Of a DNA stretch of 64,000 bases, positions 12,301 through 23,054 are shown piece by piece. The notes below the pieces were generated by a model. That model saw nothing but the letters and a program-made list of their open reading frames with translations, made no database searches and was not told the origin of the DNA. The stretch comes from Trichuris trichiura (lineage: Eukaryota > Nematoda > Enoplea > Trichinellida > Trichuridae), in the NCBI GenBank assembly GCA_037903355.1, contig JBAJFE010000014.1, positions 4,960,001 through 5,024,000 on the forward strand. Direction: 5' to 3'. The translations under genes were made by a program, and so were the position numbers. The number at the start of each line of letters is the position of its first letter. Position 1 is the first letter of the stretch.

Positions 12301-15300
12301 GACAAGCAATCAACTTTGAAGAGTGCTTGATAAATCAAACAATGCGTTTGACGCGGGAAGCGTCTCGACCGGTCCCATAGTATTGCTAACCGCGATGGAG
12401 ACATACGTTTCATAGATGTTGTTACTTGCGTAGACATTTTTTTCAAAACCAAAAATAGCGTCTTGTAACGGGTGTGTAGAGAGGTACGACGTGCCACCCC
12501 TTTCTCCTAAGGTTTTTTTAAAATTTAACTGGCACCTCTCTCTGACGAGTTTTCCCAGGAATTCACGACTGACAATACATACACTACCTATGCGATTTAG
12601 GAACAAGTTACAAAGAAATAAGCGATGAGAAGAGCAAACATCCCACTTAAAATCATACGCCTAAAAATGGACCGCGGCAAAAAAAAGCCATTTTAACGTT
12701 CTAAAAGCTTTACGGGAAGTTTTATATTGCTCAGTCAAGATGGCTGGCCGTCAAACCGAAAAATTAAATTTCGCAACATGGATCAATATTATTTTGAAGT
12801 TGTCAGCGGCTTTTTACTACCGCCTGCGCATAGAGCTGAAAATCTGGCGCTTTTACCTTTGATTTAAAAAACACTGGCTGGCAAAATGTCACAGCTATTT
12901 CCCGCTTTATGATGACATCTTTGTACCTGTCTTTGGTTTAAGAAAAAGCAGAGGGTTTCTTCGCTTTTAAAAAGAAAGTCGAAAAGATAAAATAGCTTTC
13001 AATGCTTACCTTGAGGAACTTTTTGTACTTGCGCAACCAGGATCCAGGATTGCAGAAAAAGAACTTTAACTTTGAAATCGCACGTAGCTTTAGAGTAGAC
13101 TTCAATGACGCCTCGAATGCGGGTTCGGGCCACATGACTGAAACTCAAAATACCGAAAGTCCTTTACTGAATGGCCAAAACGTCGAACAGGCGAAACAGC
13201 GCAAGTCATAACACCGATAGCGGAAATAGCGAACGTTCGAAATTTCGAATGGTCAGAATATTGAAAGTCAAAATCGTGTTATGACTTTCAATATTCTGAC
13301 CATTCGCTATCTCCACTATGGGTATTTTAAGTTTAGCTATTTCAACCGTTCAATCTTCTGACTTTCAGTATTTTGACCAGTCGACATTTGGACCCTTCGG
13401 TGTTTTGACTTTCGGTATTTCGACTTTTAGTTGTACGAGCGCCACAGCTCGTACGCATACGATCAAAAAGATCGTAGTGGTATTCGGTTAGGCATATCTT
13501 TCCGAAACGTTCCACTTCAATGGAAGCAGATGATGAATTGCGGCAATTTACATACATCCAAGCTGGCAGGGACACTGGGCAAACATTAGTGGCCTCTCTG
13601 CCTTGGTTGCTTCTACGACGATGTCTCAATAAGTGATCTTCGTATCTTTCCGTTATCTCAGTCCTCCGTTCCGCTCAGTATCTTCCCAGATAAAACTACG
13701 CTACACATACATTATTTCTACCTTATACGGGCTTTTTACTTATCATATCATTGCTACTTCTTCCACACGCTAGTCCTTGCTTTTACGTGTTATTTACCAT
13801 TTGTGCTATGGTTTGACAGGCTACTTTCCCATATTAACTAGTAGCAATCGTTTTCTCGATTTGCAAAAGCCCGTCTTATGAACAGCTTCTCGGCTATTTT
13901 GCTACAAATGAAAAACTAGAACAAACCAAATCGACTCGTTGAAGATAGAAGAAAATGAAAAACAAAAGCAACAGGCATTAATCTACACATGAAATTTTAG
14001 CAAAACAAACAAAAAAGTAACGACGCTTAACAAAAGTGATGCTGGATAATTGGCACTAAGAGGAAGCCTGGACAGTTTTGTACCACTGCTAATGCAGCAT
14101 AACATAAGACAAACGAAAATAATCGATTTTACTTAGAAAAGAGATTGAACTCAGCGGAAACAACAAGCTTAACCAGTGTATCAGTCCATAAAAAATAAAA
14201 AGTTAACAATACCTTATTATATGGAACGACCGGAACAAAAACTTAAGAAATTGGGAGAATATAACTGCAGCGTAGTAAAAATTAGCGCAGTTTTTGTATA
14301 TGGATTATTGCTATTCACAGATTTTCAATGGTGCACTCTAGACTTGAAAATGTGCTGAAATAGAAGAACCCTTCAGCCACTGCAGAGATTGCAACACTTA
14401 GTTTCAGCAGTTTTTCGCAAACAATGTCGAACGGGTCAGCAGAAACAATTACGCCGCAACTCTTTGCTATTCGCGCAAAACACCACGAAGAGAATCAGCT
14501 TTCCGTCATAATTTCACTTTTTTTGCTATTACTAAATACTGTTACACACAAAAAAAATATTACGCGCCAAACGGTTTTGAATAGCAATTGATTGTGAAGT
14601 GAAATCAAACCCCGTTTCAACCTATTCGAACACCACCACAGACTTTCTATAACTACAGCATGTATTATTTAAATCAGCGGCAGGAACGTTGTTACTCTCT
14701 TTGGTTGGGCAATTGCATCAATTTTCAGAGTAGCAAAATGAAAACCCGAAAGGGCAAACGTCAAAAAGTAAAACGTGCTGATCCCATTCACCCTCTGCTA
14801 GTTGAACCATAGAAAACAAGTTTCACTCAAAGGAACACCACGTATGTCTCCCTACAAAGGCCGAAAAATTATGAAACTATAAAAAAACTATTAAAGTAAA
14901 CAGGATGTTTCAGGGAGAAAACAATGCGCTTTCTGCTCTTCTAAAGAAGCAACGTCAAAGATGACATCATTGTTAATGACAAATAGCGCAGGTCGCGTTG
15001 AAACTACCAATGACGCATAGCGAAGAACTCGTTATCGTGACAGCTGATACATTTCCCAAAACTCGAAGTGTTTTCAAGCCGATCTTGCAATGGACTAGTT
15101 TGCTATAGCAAAAGTACATTACTCACCTTCTAAGGTTACCAGCCCTAATAAATCTTTACGCATCTGCCGTAGTCAAGCAGTAGGATTTTCAAATTCCATC
15201 TTTAAGCAATTACCTGTCAGCAAGACAAACGCAATCGGTAAGCAACCACTTGTAGACCGCTAACTTGGCAGCTACGTCCAAAAAGCGAGTATCTGGTAGA

Positions 15301-15861
15301 TAAGTAAACACGAACTTTCGTACACTCCGGAAACGGAAACGTCGTTCTATATTCACTAGGTACAAGTAACACCTTTAAAAAACCACTCTTTCATCTTTCA
15401 TGTTAAGAAGCTGATGTGACTGTCGATAGGAGGCGGCGAAAAAAATTCGACCATTAGACAGCTTAGCGCTCAGTTAAAACGTTATAGCAGAAATACTGCC
15501 ACAATAAAGCAGGCAAACAAAATCTAATAACAGTAAAAACACAAACTGAAATCATTCGGCCGCTTACTTGCGTCATAGGCTGGAATTCTTCCTCACATTT
15601 TTGATGCTTTTCTCGGTGTTCGGACGCTTTTAGCCGAGAAACGAGAAATATTGGATTCGATTCCGATCCAGCACTTGTGTAACCCGATAAACATTTTCCA
15701 GGAGATAAAACGATGCCACCACTAATCAGCAGTATCTGATCAGACTTTGGGATATTTGTCCTCCGTTCCAATTCCTCTTGTAGTCGGTCCACAGGCTGCG
15801 CCGAGTAGGAAACGTCCAGATTGAGCTGCCGGCCAACATTGAGATGGAATACATGGAGCAT
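3385..15861 (-). CDS. RB1CC1: FIP200/RB1CC1 (ATG11-family) autophagy scaffold protein
   Basis: This is the scaffold subunit of the ULK/Atg1 autophagy-initiation complex, acting in the cytoplasm at sites of autophagosome formation. I rebuilt nine exons: 15861-15568, 11423-10701, 10645-10377, 6619-6381, 6321-5948, 5889-5603, 5557-5191, 5133-5000, 4081-3385. They have GT..AG ends and compatible phases and sum to 3,384 nt (1,127 aa). Exon 1 is a ubiquitin-like N-terminus with SNPIFLV after a GG motif. Exon 2 carries the family block with YQGW and VANLDD. Exons 3-5 match the family region ending in PFDCNLP. Exon 7 is coiled coil. Exon 9 is the C-terminal Claw domain (AKFYRV near the end). Vertebrate FIP200 is about 1,590 aa, so the coiled coil is much shorter here. 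The start gives the conserved N-terminus directly. The exon 6/7 junction (45-nt intron) is the least certain. Confidence 0.9.
7255..7284 (-). repeat. Hammerhead-like stem-loop in FIP200 intron 3
   Basis: On the minus strand CTGAAGA is followed by a GG...ACC stem and TGAAAGC. The loop GATGCGATT is shared with the copy at 8167-8197, so the two belong to one subfamily. It lies inside the 3.76-kb third intron (6620-10376) of the FIP200-like gene. Confidence 0.4.
8167..8197 (-). repeat. Hammerhead-like stem-loop in FIP200 intron 3
   Basis: Minus strand: CTGATGA, then C, a GGG...CCC stem enclosing GATGCGATTAA, then TGAAATC. It is the second copy of the subfamily seen at 7255-7284. Confidence 0.4.
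8520..8818. repeat. Long foldback element in FIP200 intron 3
   Basis: Two arms of about 115-120 bases (roughly 8520-8640 and 8695-8818) are near-perfect reverse complements, with differences such as GGGCCCCGCC against GGGTCCCGCC. A spacer of about 55 bases separates them. Each arm contains the hammerhead-like core: minus strand 8608-8638 and plus strand 8698-8728, where the stem CGGGTCC/GGACCCG is perfect. I see no coding capacity. The arrangement suggests two Penelope-type ends joined tail to tail, or a foldback MITE built from them. Confidence 0.7.
9407..9438 (-). repeat. Hammerhead-like stem-loop in FIP200 intron 3
   Basis: Minus strand: CTGAAGA, then CGGGA...TCCCG, then AAAGC. This is a well-preserved member of the dispersed stem-loop family, also in intron 3 of the FIP200-like gene. 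Confidence 0.45.
13130..13440. repeat. Degenerate short-motif repeat with perfect hairpin
   Basis: The tract is built from variants of a TTTTGACTTTCGGTATTT-like unit. It reads in one orientation up to about 13270 and in the other afterwards. At its centre (13247-13305) AATGGTCAGAATATTGAAAG and its continuation TCA form 23-base arms repeated exactly as reverse complement around an 11-base loop. It lies in the 4.1-kb first intron of the FIP200-like gene. It looks like an inverted pair of a simple-repeat-derived element and is non-coding. Confidence 0.6.
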
Positions 15862-18776
15862 TGCGGCCTAAAAAGAGCAATCAAGTTATTAACAGTGCAA
15901 CAGCATCCAAAAAGCCATATTTAACAAAGGCACCGATTAAAGTCGGTTGGAAAACAAAATCCCAGCCAAAACTTGTAAAAACAGGTATAAAGACATTATA
16001 TCAACGCTGTTGATAACTGCAACCATAAATCTCGGTAAGCTTTGCTCAGTTTCCCAGACCTGCTGAAACACCGCTTTTTCGACTTTCCTTAGGAAACAGA
16101 AGATGCATTAAGGTTGATGTTTCTTCGAAGAACTACTACCAAACGTCGTGCAACGGATTCACAAAAAATCCTAACAGTTAAGGGTTTTCTAAGCGAACCC
16201 TATGCAACGATTCTACTAGCAAAAATTGCAACAACAATTCAATACGCAGATCACCATCATCGGGCCAAAGAATTGTCCCAAAACTGGTTCTCTAATTTGC
16301 GAACAGCTGACTACCGTTAACTCATGAAATGGTGATTCAATTAGCGCACCTGAGACTAGTGCGAAAAGACGGGGTCGTAAATTTCAATATTCCCTTGGAG
16401 CCATACTTAAAACGTATAACTTCCTAGAAAGCTGTGACGGCAATGACGAACGAACATCGTCAGCGCTCTGTTTAAAACGGATTTGCGTCAGTGCATTTCC
16501 ATTATGACGACGTTTTCCTAAAACAGAGACTGTTCACGTGCCTAGCAGCGTAATGCAGACAAAACGGCGACTAGTGCGCTGGTTGCACTGTTTGTTCAAC
16601 TTTTCGCATTTCATATTTCGACTCCTCCGCAATTCTCTTTAAAACATGCCGCGCAAGCCCAACAGTTCGTTACCATGACACAAGCTTTACTTACCTAAAC
16701 AATGACTTTACAATTTCCACGCAAAGCTCCAATAACTGTAAACTAGAGCCCACATACACCCGCTTATGGGGGATTCGACTCCCTAGCGGGGGACTTCCTG
16801 ATGTATACAGTAAGAAAAGCATGGAATTGAGGTACTAAAGGAGTTAACATGTCGCGTAATCGATCTGCATTCGGTCAGCATAACATCAACTGGCACTACC
16901 AGTTTTGTTTGCCTCTCATCGACTTCATTGGTCTTTCGATTAGTAATAACTCTCTTACTGTTTCCGCAAACTCTGAGCAGCCCTGCTTTGGATGGCAACT
17001 AGAAATCCCGCCTACTTACTAGAGCAATATTTCCCAAGAGCGGTTTTTAGTTTTGAAAACAGACACGATAACTCAGAAAATTGTTCGCTTTAAAGCGCCT
17101 AGGTATTTAGGCAAAGCGTCAGCTCAGTTGCAGAAGACGGGAATGCTTATAAACAATAGAGCAGCTGTTGACCGAGAATGTAGAAAAACAAAGCTGCTTT
17201 GTTTGCCGTCACGACCGCTTCGTTCATGCTGCAACTTATAAGCAAGATAGAATGGTTACGGGCTATTTACTTTGCGTATAATTAATTTCATTCACCGTCA
17301 GTTCATCGTATTGGTTAAACTAGCGCAAAAGATCAGTGCCAAGGGATGCGGAAACAGGTGTAGGATGAAATTTTAACTCGAGTTTATGCAGTAAAGGTGC
17401 ATACGGGGTACCGTAACTGAACAACAAAACCGGACACCTGGTTTGCATGCATCAAGCTGCTTGAAATTTGAACTTGTGCCAGAAGATGATGGAATCATCA
17501 GGTCTATCCAATTTTAGTCTTAACCACGCCAAACGCTAATGGCTTATTTGCTGTGCACGATTACATGCAGCAAATAATTAATCAATGCGACAAGTAATAT
17601 TTTAACGAAAACTAATTGCGAAATATGCAATGCCAAGAGGCAGAGAAGACATACCGCCAGTTAACGCGGAAAAATATCACCTTGAAACATTGTATTTTGC
17701 CGTTCGATATTCTAGAAGCGATAGAGTTAATGCTTTCATTATAACACAGGAAACAGAACGACCTGTTTTAAAAGTTTATTGCAAAGGCAGAAACGAATGC
17801 CTCAGGGCTATTTTCTGGTTGTCCTTCACGTTGACGCGCGGCTACTGAAACGCAGTGAGCGCTTATCCTTCGTCATTTTATCACCGAAAACTGAAACGAA
17901 CCAAGGACAACAAACCAAAACAGTTGAACGCAGAGATGGCAAAATGCCTGCGATGAATATAGAAAGATGAATCAACAGCGGAAAACTAAATATGGCAGAG
18001 TGGAAGGCAAAGAAAGTCGAGAAATTGAACGAACGACTGAAAAACAATAGCAACAAAACAAATGAGTTGAGCCTAACAGAGTAACCCAAAAGTGGCAGAT
18101 TAAGGCTAGAGAACCAATGGAAATGAACTGGCAAAGTTGAACAAACGGCCGAAGTGCATAAGCCGTGCAGCAAAGGCGATGATTTCAGTGCAATGAATTG
18201 TGCAGTTAGACGAATGGCCGAAAAGCAACAGCGGAAAATCAATGGTTATGGACCAGAAGAGCTGAGCTAAAACAAGGGAGTTGAACGGCGGAAGATTAAC
18301 CGAAAGCAATCAATCATCAGCCACAGATGAACAACGGAAAAAAGGTGCAAACGAGGGGAGTGCAGGCTATTCTGTCGGGCATACTGCCTCAATCTTTTCG
18401 GCCTCAGTGCCCCTTAGACCATTACAACGCTCCTTCTGCCAGAAGTCGCACAAGCAGCTTCGTCGACGGGGTTTCAATGCCAGTTCCACAGGGTCGACTT
18501 TGTAACTTGACAATGAGTACCCTTTATTCCAAAGTCCATTAGCTTTTTGACGCAGAGCAGACCACGGTCAAACATTTAGGGTCCAGCGCAAGCCACGGCA
18601 TTCCTGAGGATTGCTGAGGCCGGCAGAACTCGCTGGAGACTCACTGGTACTGGATGAACATAATCTATGGTCAGTGGTTAGACGGTGAAGAACATGCATT
18701 CACGACCCACCGGAAGCCATGCATTAACACGAAGCGCGCCTGTATTTTTTGTGCTAGCAAGTCGTGAAGCAAAGTA
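15862..18776. other. Region upstream of the FIP200 gene, no gene seen
   Basis: This stretch includes the 5' flank and presumed promoter of the FIP200-like gene. All open frames are under about 140 codons and none resembles a known family. No tRNA or TIR is visible before 18777. The tract from about 17880 to 18330 is a degenerate purine-rich repeat. Confidence 0.4.
17880..18330. repeat. Degenerate purine-rich dispersed repeat
   Basis: The tract is dominated by variations on GGCAAAG-, GGCGGAA- and AATGGCAGA-like words such as AATATGGCAGAGTGGAAGGC. The reverse complement of this composition and word set appears at about 47400-47850 (for example GCATTCCGCTCTGCCAGATT), so it is a dispersed family present in both orientations. 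No coding capacity is evident. The long open frame on the opposite strand (18242-17826) is a by-product of the biased composition. Confidence 0.4.
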
Positions 18777-19418
18777 CAGTCAGCCCTCGTTATCCGTGGG
18801 TTCTATAGAACGCGGTTTGTCCGGCGTGAAATAGTGACGTCATCTTTTACACGGCAGTACACGAGATAAAGCCTAGAACAGTCAGTGGTTGCTGGAATCG
18901 TTTGTAGGGAGACGTAGTCAGTGAATGAGAGGACTTAGGTGCAATCGATGAGGAGGTGATGGACAGAGTGAATACTGCCAAGGGGTTGAGAGGTGAGGGT
19001 TTCTCCGACACAATAGTAGACGATATCAGGGAGCACATAGAAGATTGTAGAAAACCGTTCACCAACGACGAACTCGAAGGACTGATGCAATCACCTACGG
19101 GCAGCGATTACAACGTTACGGAAGATACAGGAGCTCAAACGTCCTCGGATTGGGAGCTGCAAAAGCATGCCAGTATTTTCCGGCAAGTGCAGTCTCACTG
19201 ATGCCCTTTTCTCGTAGCTAGATTCTGTAGTACCAAGCTTAAAAGGATCACTACGTATGATAACCGTTCCGGAAGGAATGGGGCAGGACGAAGTACGCGG
19301 CTAAAATACAAGCTATTTGGCCTTTTTCTTAGGGTATCCTATATAACGCGGATTTAGTTTACGTGGTGTAACGCTCAAAATCCGGGACGAATTAACCGCG
19401 GATAACGAGGGACGACTG
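18777..19418. mobile_element. Tigger/pogo-like MITE (642 bp)
   Basis: Terminal inverted repeats CAGTCAGCCCTCGTTATCC and (inverted) CAGTCGTCCCTCGTTATCC are flanked on both sides by TA (18775-18776 and 19419-19420), the target duplication of Tc1/mariner-pogo elements. The termini resemble Tigger ends. The interior keeps only a remnant of coding sequence at 18956-19201 and has lost the DNA-binding and DDE domains, so this is a non-autonomous deletion derivative. Confidence 0.85.
18956..19201 (+). pseudogene. Tigger-type transposase C-terminal remnant
   Basis: An 81-codon frame inside the MITE. Its segment with FTNDELEGLM resembles the acidic C-terminal tail of Tigger/pogo transposases, which typically carries an (L)T(N/T)EEL motif. 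No helix-turn-helix or DDE residues are present. I infer that this is what is left after internal deletion; whether it is translated is unknown. Confidence 0.5.
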
Positions 19419-20676
19419 TATTCATCTATCACAAAGCTTAAGACGGTTAAGTGGACAAGAAGGTACTTGACGCGATGTATTTGTTTCTGTAGTGCGGTAA
19501 TTTAAAAATGGGGGACCAGTAACCCTTCGCATCATCATGGATTTTAACATCCTTAGCAGCCGTATAATCCGGTTTTCTTAGGGGAAAGCTACACAATTTT
19601 ATTTCAATTTCCATAACTGATTTTTTTGTATTCTTCTTCTCATTAAACGAGCCGGGTTATTGGGATACCGCTACTTATAGGGACACATAATTTTCAGCGA
19701 AATCTACGCCAAAAAGAAAATGACGAACAAGTATAGCTCCGTACCGTAATGGTAAGTGGAATGGAACACGCTGTACAAGTACGAGACATTTCATGCGGCT
19801 CCTTTGAACATCATGAAAGCGCATTGTTCTTCTTAATAGCAGTAACGGTTTCCGACAAAATCTATTGCAGTATTATTTCCAATTAGTGCCTGAGCTACAC
19901 CAGTCGAAAGATGCACGAATTCAGCTTGGCAAGGTTTTTGGAAGACGACGTTCTTCCTGCCACTAGTCGACAAACATTTTCCCTGGATATAAAGGCTGTC
20001 AGCAGACAAATCAACAGATCGATTCATTTTCTCCATTGCGATTGTATTGCGATTTTAGAAATCAATTTAGTTGTAGACAACATAGTGAGCAGTTCTCCAA
20101 CCAAACTCATGCGTATGACTCGCATAGAGTAGAACTTTGATTTTCACGCGGTTTAAAAATTTTCCATTTCCCTCCTGATCCGAAGAAACTCTGATGCTCA
20201 AACAAGAATTCAGACAAACAGGAAATCGTAAGCCGAACTGATAATCTTTCTGTTCGTAAAACATGAAAAAGCATTCGTCTGTTCCTTAACTACAAAAGTT
20301 GAATAGAAGCATTTTGCATCTGCGTTCAAAGTTTTAAACGCTGAAAACCGTTACACGTACTACTAATGAAATTTAAAAATCTTTTGCCTGCAATAAGCGT
20401 TCGATTCGTTCCGTGAAAACGATAAATGCAACACAGACGAATTCATTGCGCAGAAACCCAGTTGCAGCATAATACTAGTGAGATTATTTTTTAAAGCCGT
20501 TCGACTGGCACCTTAACAGGATGAGTGAACATCTTAAGTTCATTACTACAAAATACGTTCCTGTTACCAACTTAGAGTTCGTTGACATTAGTGTTCCGTA
20601 GTGTCTTATGCTGTCATTGCACCTTTCTTCAATCTGCATAACAGTTTTCCGTTAGTGCTTCAGAAGAATAAGGATA
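19419..20676. other. Spacer between two pogo-type elements
   Basis: Only short open frames without recognisable similarity. I see no RNA gene, repeat or exon that I can support. Confidence 0.4.
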
Positions 20677-22600
20677 CAGTCAGTTCTCGTATAACGCGCG
20701 TTCGGATAACGCGTTTTCGCTCATACCCGATTTTGAAATCGTAGCACTTTCTCACATAACGCGATTCTGTTTTCATTCTTACGCGATTTTGCCAGCTGGA
20801 AAGCGTGGGCGTATGGCAAAGTCTCCCCGTGTTTTCGTCCACCGAGAGCAAACAAAGGCCACGCTGTTAGCTTATGCGCGTTCCTCGGTCACGAACAAGC
20901 GAAATGTGACAAAAACTTTTAGGATTCTTATCAGAAGTAGTGTCCGACCCAGCTGTGCACCCTGCGATATGCATACTCAAACAGGCTATTGATCGGTATT
21001 CATGTTCGGTGGAGTAATTCGCGCCGGCAGGAAAATGTGTACAGACGACGTTTCCATTTTCAATTCTCCCGAAGCGCAGGCATCGTAGACGTTTTCCAGT
21101 GAGTCGTAGTACGCTAGCACAGAATTCGGAAAGCATTCTCACTGTCTGATTGCGAGCTCAATTCGTAAGTATTTTGTCTGATTCCGCGATCTGAGGATAC
21201 CCTTTAAGTATCTGAAAATGTCTAAGCTTCCTGATTCGAAGTCAGCTGGTAGTGGTCGAAAAAGAAAGGCGCTGACTGTTGGAGAGAAACTTGAGATACT
21301 GAAACGGTATGAACGGAATGAGACGACACGTGATATCGTCAAAGCTACTAGCATAAAGGAATCAACCTTGCGGACCATTAGGAGCGACGCGGAAAAAATT
21401 AAACAGACTTGCGTAAGCGGTACCAGTTCAAGTATTGCGATGTCAATAAGAAGAAGGCCTAAGATACTGGAAGAAATGGAAAAACTACTCAGCATTTGGA
21501 TCGAAACTCAAACGATGAAAAGAATAGGAACAACGTTTTTCACCATCAGACAAAAAGCAGTTGCCATTTACGAAGACCTTAAGAAACAGTCTACAAATCC
21601 TACTGAAATTCCTCCATTTACTGCTAGTAGTGGTTGGTTCTGCCGTTTCAAGAATCGATACAGTTTTCACAATGTTCGTCTCTGTGGCGAAGCAGGAAGC
21701 GCGGACGTCAATGCCGCGCAAACATTTCCAACAGAAGTACAAAACTTGGTCAAAGAAAAAGTGACCACCGAGGAGCTGCAGAAATTTTCTGTAGCAGGGG
21801 AAGCTGAAGGAAGAGAAGATGATGAAAATCAGGAAGTTCCTCCGCCTCCGCGACAAATGACCACTGCTGAGCTGTCAGATACCCTGAAGACTATTGAACA
21901 GCGTTTACAATGGCTCGAAGACAATGACTGTAATGCAGAACGCAGCGGGAAAACCACAAGAGGTATCCGAGCTTGTTTGGAGCCATACAAGCAGCTGCTG
22001 CACGAAAGAAGTACATGTGCGAAACAAAAAAAGCTCGAATTCCACTTTACCGCAAAGAAGAAACATTGTGACGATGAGGAAGCGCTACCTTCTACATCTA
22101 ACAGGACCTCAGTTCGCCCGTAACAAAGGATAGTGAGATTAAAAAAGTGAGTCCAACGGAACTCCATTCTTTCCTGGGTATGAGGTCGTTTATTTTAGTA
22201 CTGAGAGGGACTCTTTCCACAAGCTAAAGACGCAAACACGCCGCTCGTGAAAGCCAGTTTGAACTCTGTCCGCTGTAAAGAGTTCTATCATAAAAGCTCT
22301 GCCGTTAACGTATGATCGCCGTAAAAGATAATGTTATTCAGACCCCGTGTAAGAGGATCCATACGTCAGCGTGCCTAATGGTAGAATAAGTAGCTCAGGT
22401 ACATCATAATTCCTGTTTCTACCCAGCTTACTTAAGATATCTCTCCGTTGTTGTTTACAAGTAAACAATCCTTTTGACGCTTTGAACCAAGTCGTGATTT
22501 TCCTATACTTTACATGTCTCCTGTAACGCGATTTCATATAACGCGACATTTTTCAGGATTTTTAAGTGACCAAACGCTCGCGTTATACGAGAACTGACTG
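20677..22600. mobile_element. Pogo/Tigger-like element lacking the DDE domain (1,924 bp)
   Basis: Inverted termini CAGTCAGTTCTCGTATAACG (from 20677) and its reverse complement ending at 22600 are flanked by TA (20675-20676 and 22601-22602). The interior has an intact 301-codon ORF (21218-22123). The 5' and 3' non-coding parts repeat the CGCGTTAT-rich subterminal motif. The termini and TA duplication are complete, so mobilisation by a transposase supplied from elsewhere is conceivable. The element cannot encode one itself. Confidence 0.85.
21218..22123 (+). CDS. CENP-B/Tigger-like DNA-binding protein without catalytic domain
   Basis: A 301-aa intact frame starting MSKLPDSKSAG. Residues about 15-60 (RKRKALTVGEKLEILKRYE...) form the first pipsqueak/CENP-B-type helix-turn-helix. 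Residues about 75-150, with SSGWFCRFKNRY and HNVRLCGEAGSAD, form the second CENP-B-type DNA-binding domain. In Tigger transposases a DDE domain of about 200 residues follows. Here the frame passes from LVKEK straight into TTEELQKF, a motif normally near the C-terminus, so the catalytic core is missing and the frame is kept. The C-terminal 130 residues are charged. The product would be expected to bind the element's ends without catalysing transposition. Either a deletion derivative or a domesticated regulator is possible. Confidence 0.75.
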   Translation: MSKLPDSKSAGSGRKRKALTVGEKLEILKRYERNETTRDIVKATSIKESTLRTIRSDAEKIKQTCVSGTSSSIAMSIRRRPKILEEMEKLLSIWIETQTMKRIGTTFFTIRQKAVAIYEDLKKQSTNPTEIPPFTASSGWFCRFKNRYSFHNVRLCGEAGSADVNAAQTFPTEVQNLVKEKVTTEELQKFSVAGEAEGREDDENQEVPPPPRQMTTAELSDTLKTIEQRLQWLEDNDCNAERSGKTTRGIRACLEPYKQLLHERSTCAKQKKLEFHFTAKKKHCDDEEALPSTSNRTSVRP

Positions 22601-22807
22601 TAACAATTACTTTTCCTCCTATGTATTCAACAGCAGCAACAGGAATTTGTAAAAGGAGGACAAAAAACATCAATATTGCGGTTAGTGAAACATTATCCGA
22701 AATTTCGTTACACCTTTTTTAAAATAAACGTACGGCGCTTCTAATAATACGAGCTTGTTCGAAAAGTTTCCGGAAAATTTAAATAAAAATTTTACTTGCA
22801 ATGATAT

Positions 22808-23000
22808 TTCGAAAGACGAGGTGTCTTTTAACAGGCTCAGGTTGTTTCATAGTTAGTCTTCTGGTTCACGGGTTTGGCCTGTTTGATTTACCTGTATTTT
22901 CTCTAACAATTTGCTCATCCATTCGTTGCTAGGGCACTTTGAAGTTTACTTACAGATACATCAAACAGGCCAAACCCGTGAACTAGAAGACCAACTATGA
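22808..23000. mobile_element. 193-bp foldback inserted in mariner, 11-bp flanking repeats
   Basis: Arms of about 40 bases (about 22848-22890 and 22957-22997) are reverse complements, differing at only a few positions. The unit is bounded by direct repeats TGCAATGATAT (22797-22807 and 23001-23011). The loop carries TTTGCTCATCCATTCGTTGC, the box found in Penelope termini here. It therefore looks like a Penelope-derived terminal foldback that inserted into an older mariner. Confidence 0.65.
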
Positions 23001-23054
23001 TGCAATGATATCAAATTTATTTCTCGACGTATCTTCCGTCAACCTCTAGGCACT

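Noticed and set aside
12114..12606. Overlapping minus-strand frames of 127 and 98 codons in FIP200 intron 1
   Set aside because: The two frames overlap, have no recognisable domain, and adding either would break the phase between exons 1 and 2, which already join in phase 0.
16740..16800. Possible tRNA T-arm (GGGATTCGACTCCC)
   Set aside because: A short T-arm-like palindrome is present, but no acceptor, D or anticodon arm can be folded around it.
17826..18242. 138-codon minus-strand open frame
   Set aside because: It follows from the biased composition of the purine-rich repeat (few stops on the pyrimidine strand) and is not gene-like.
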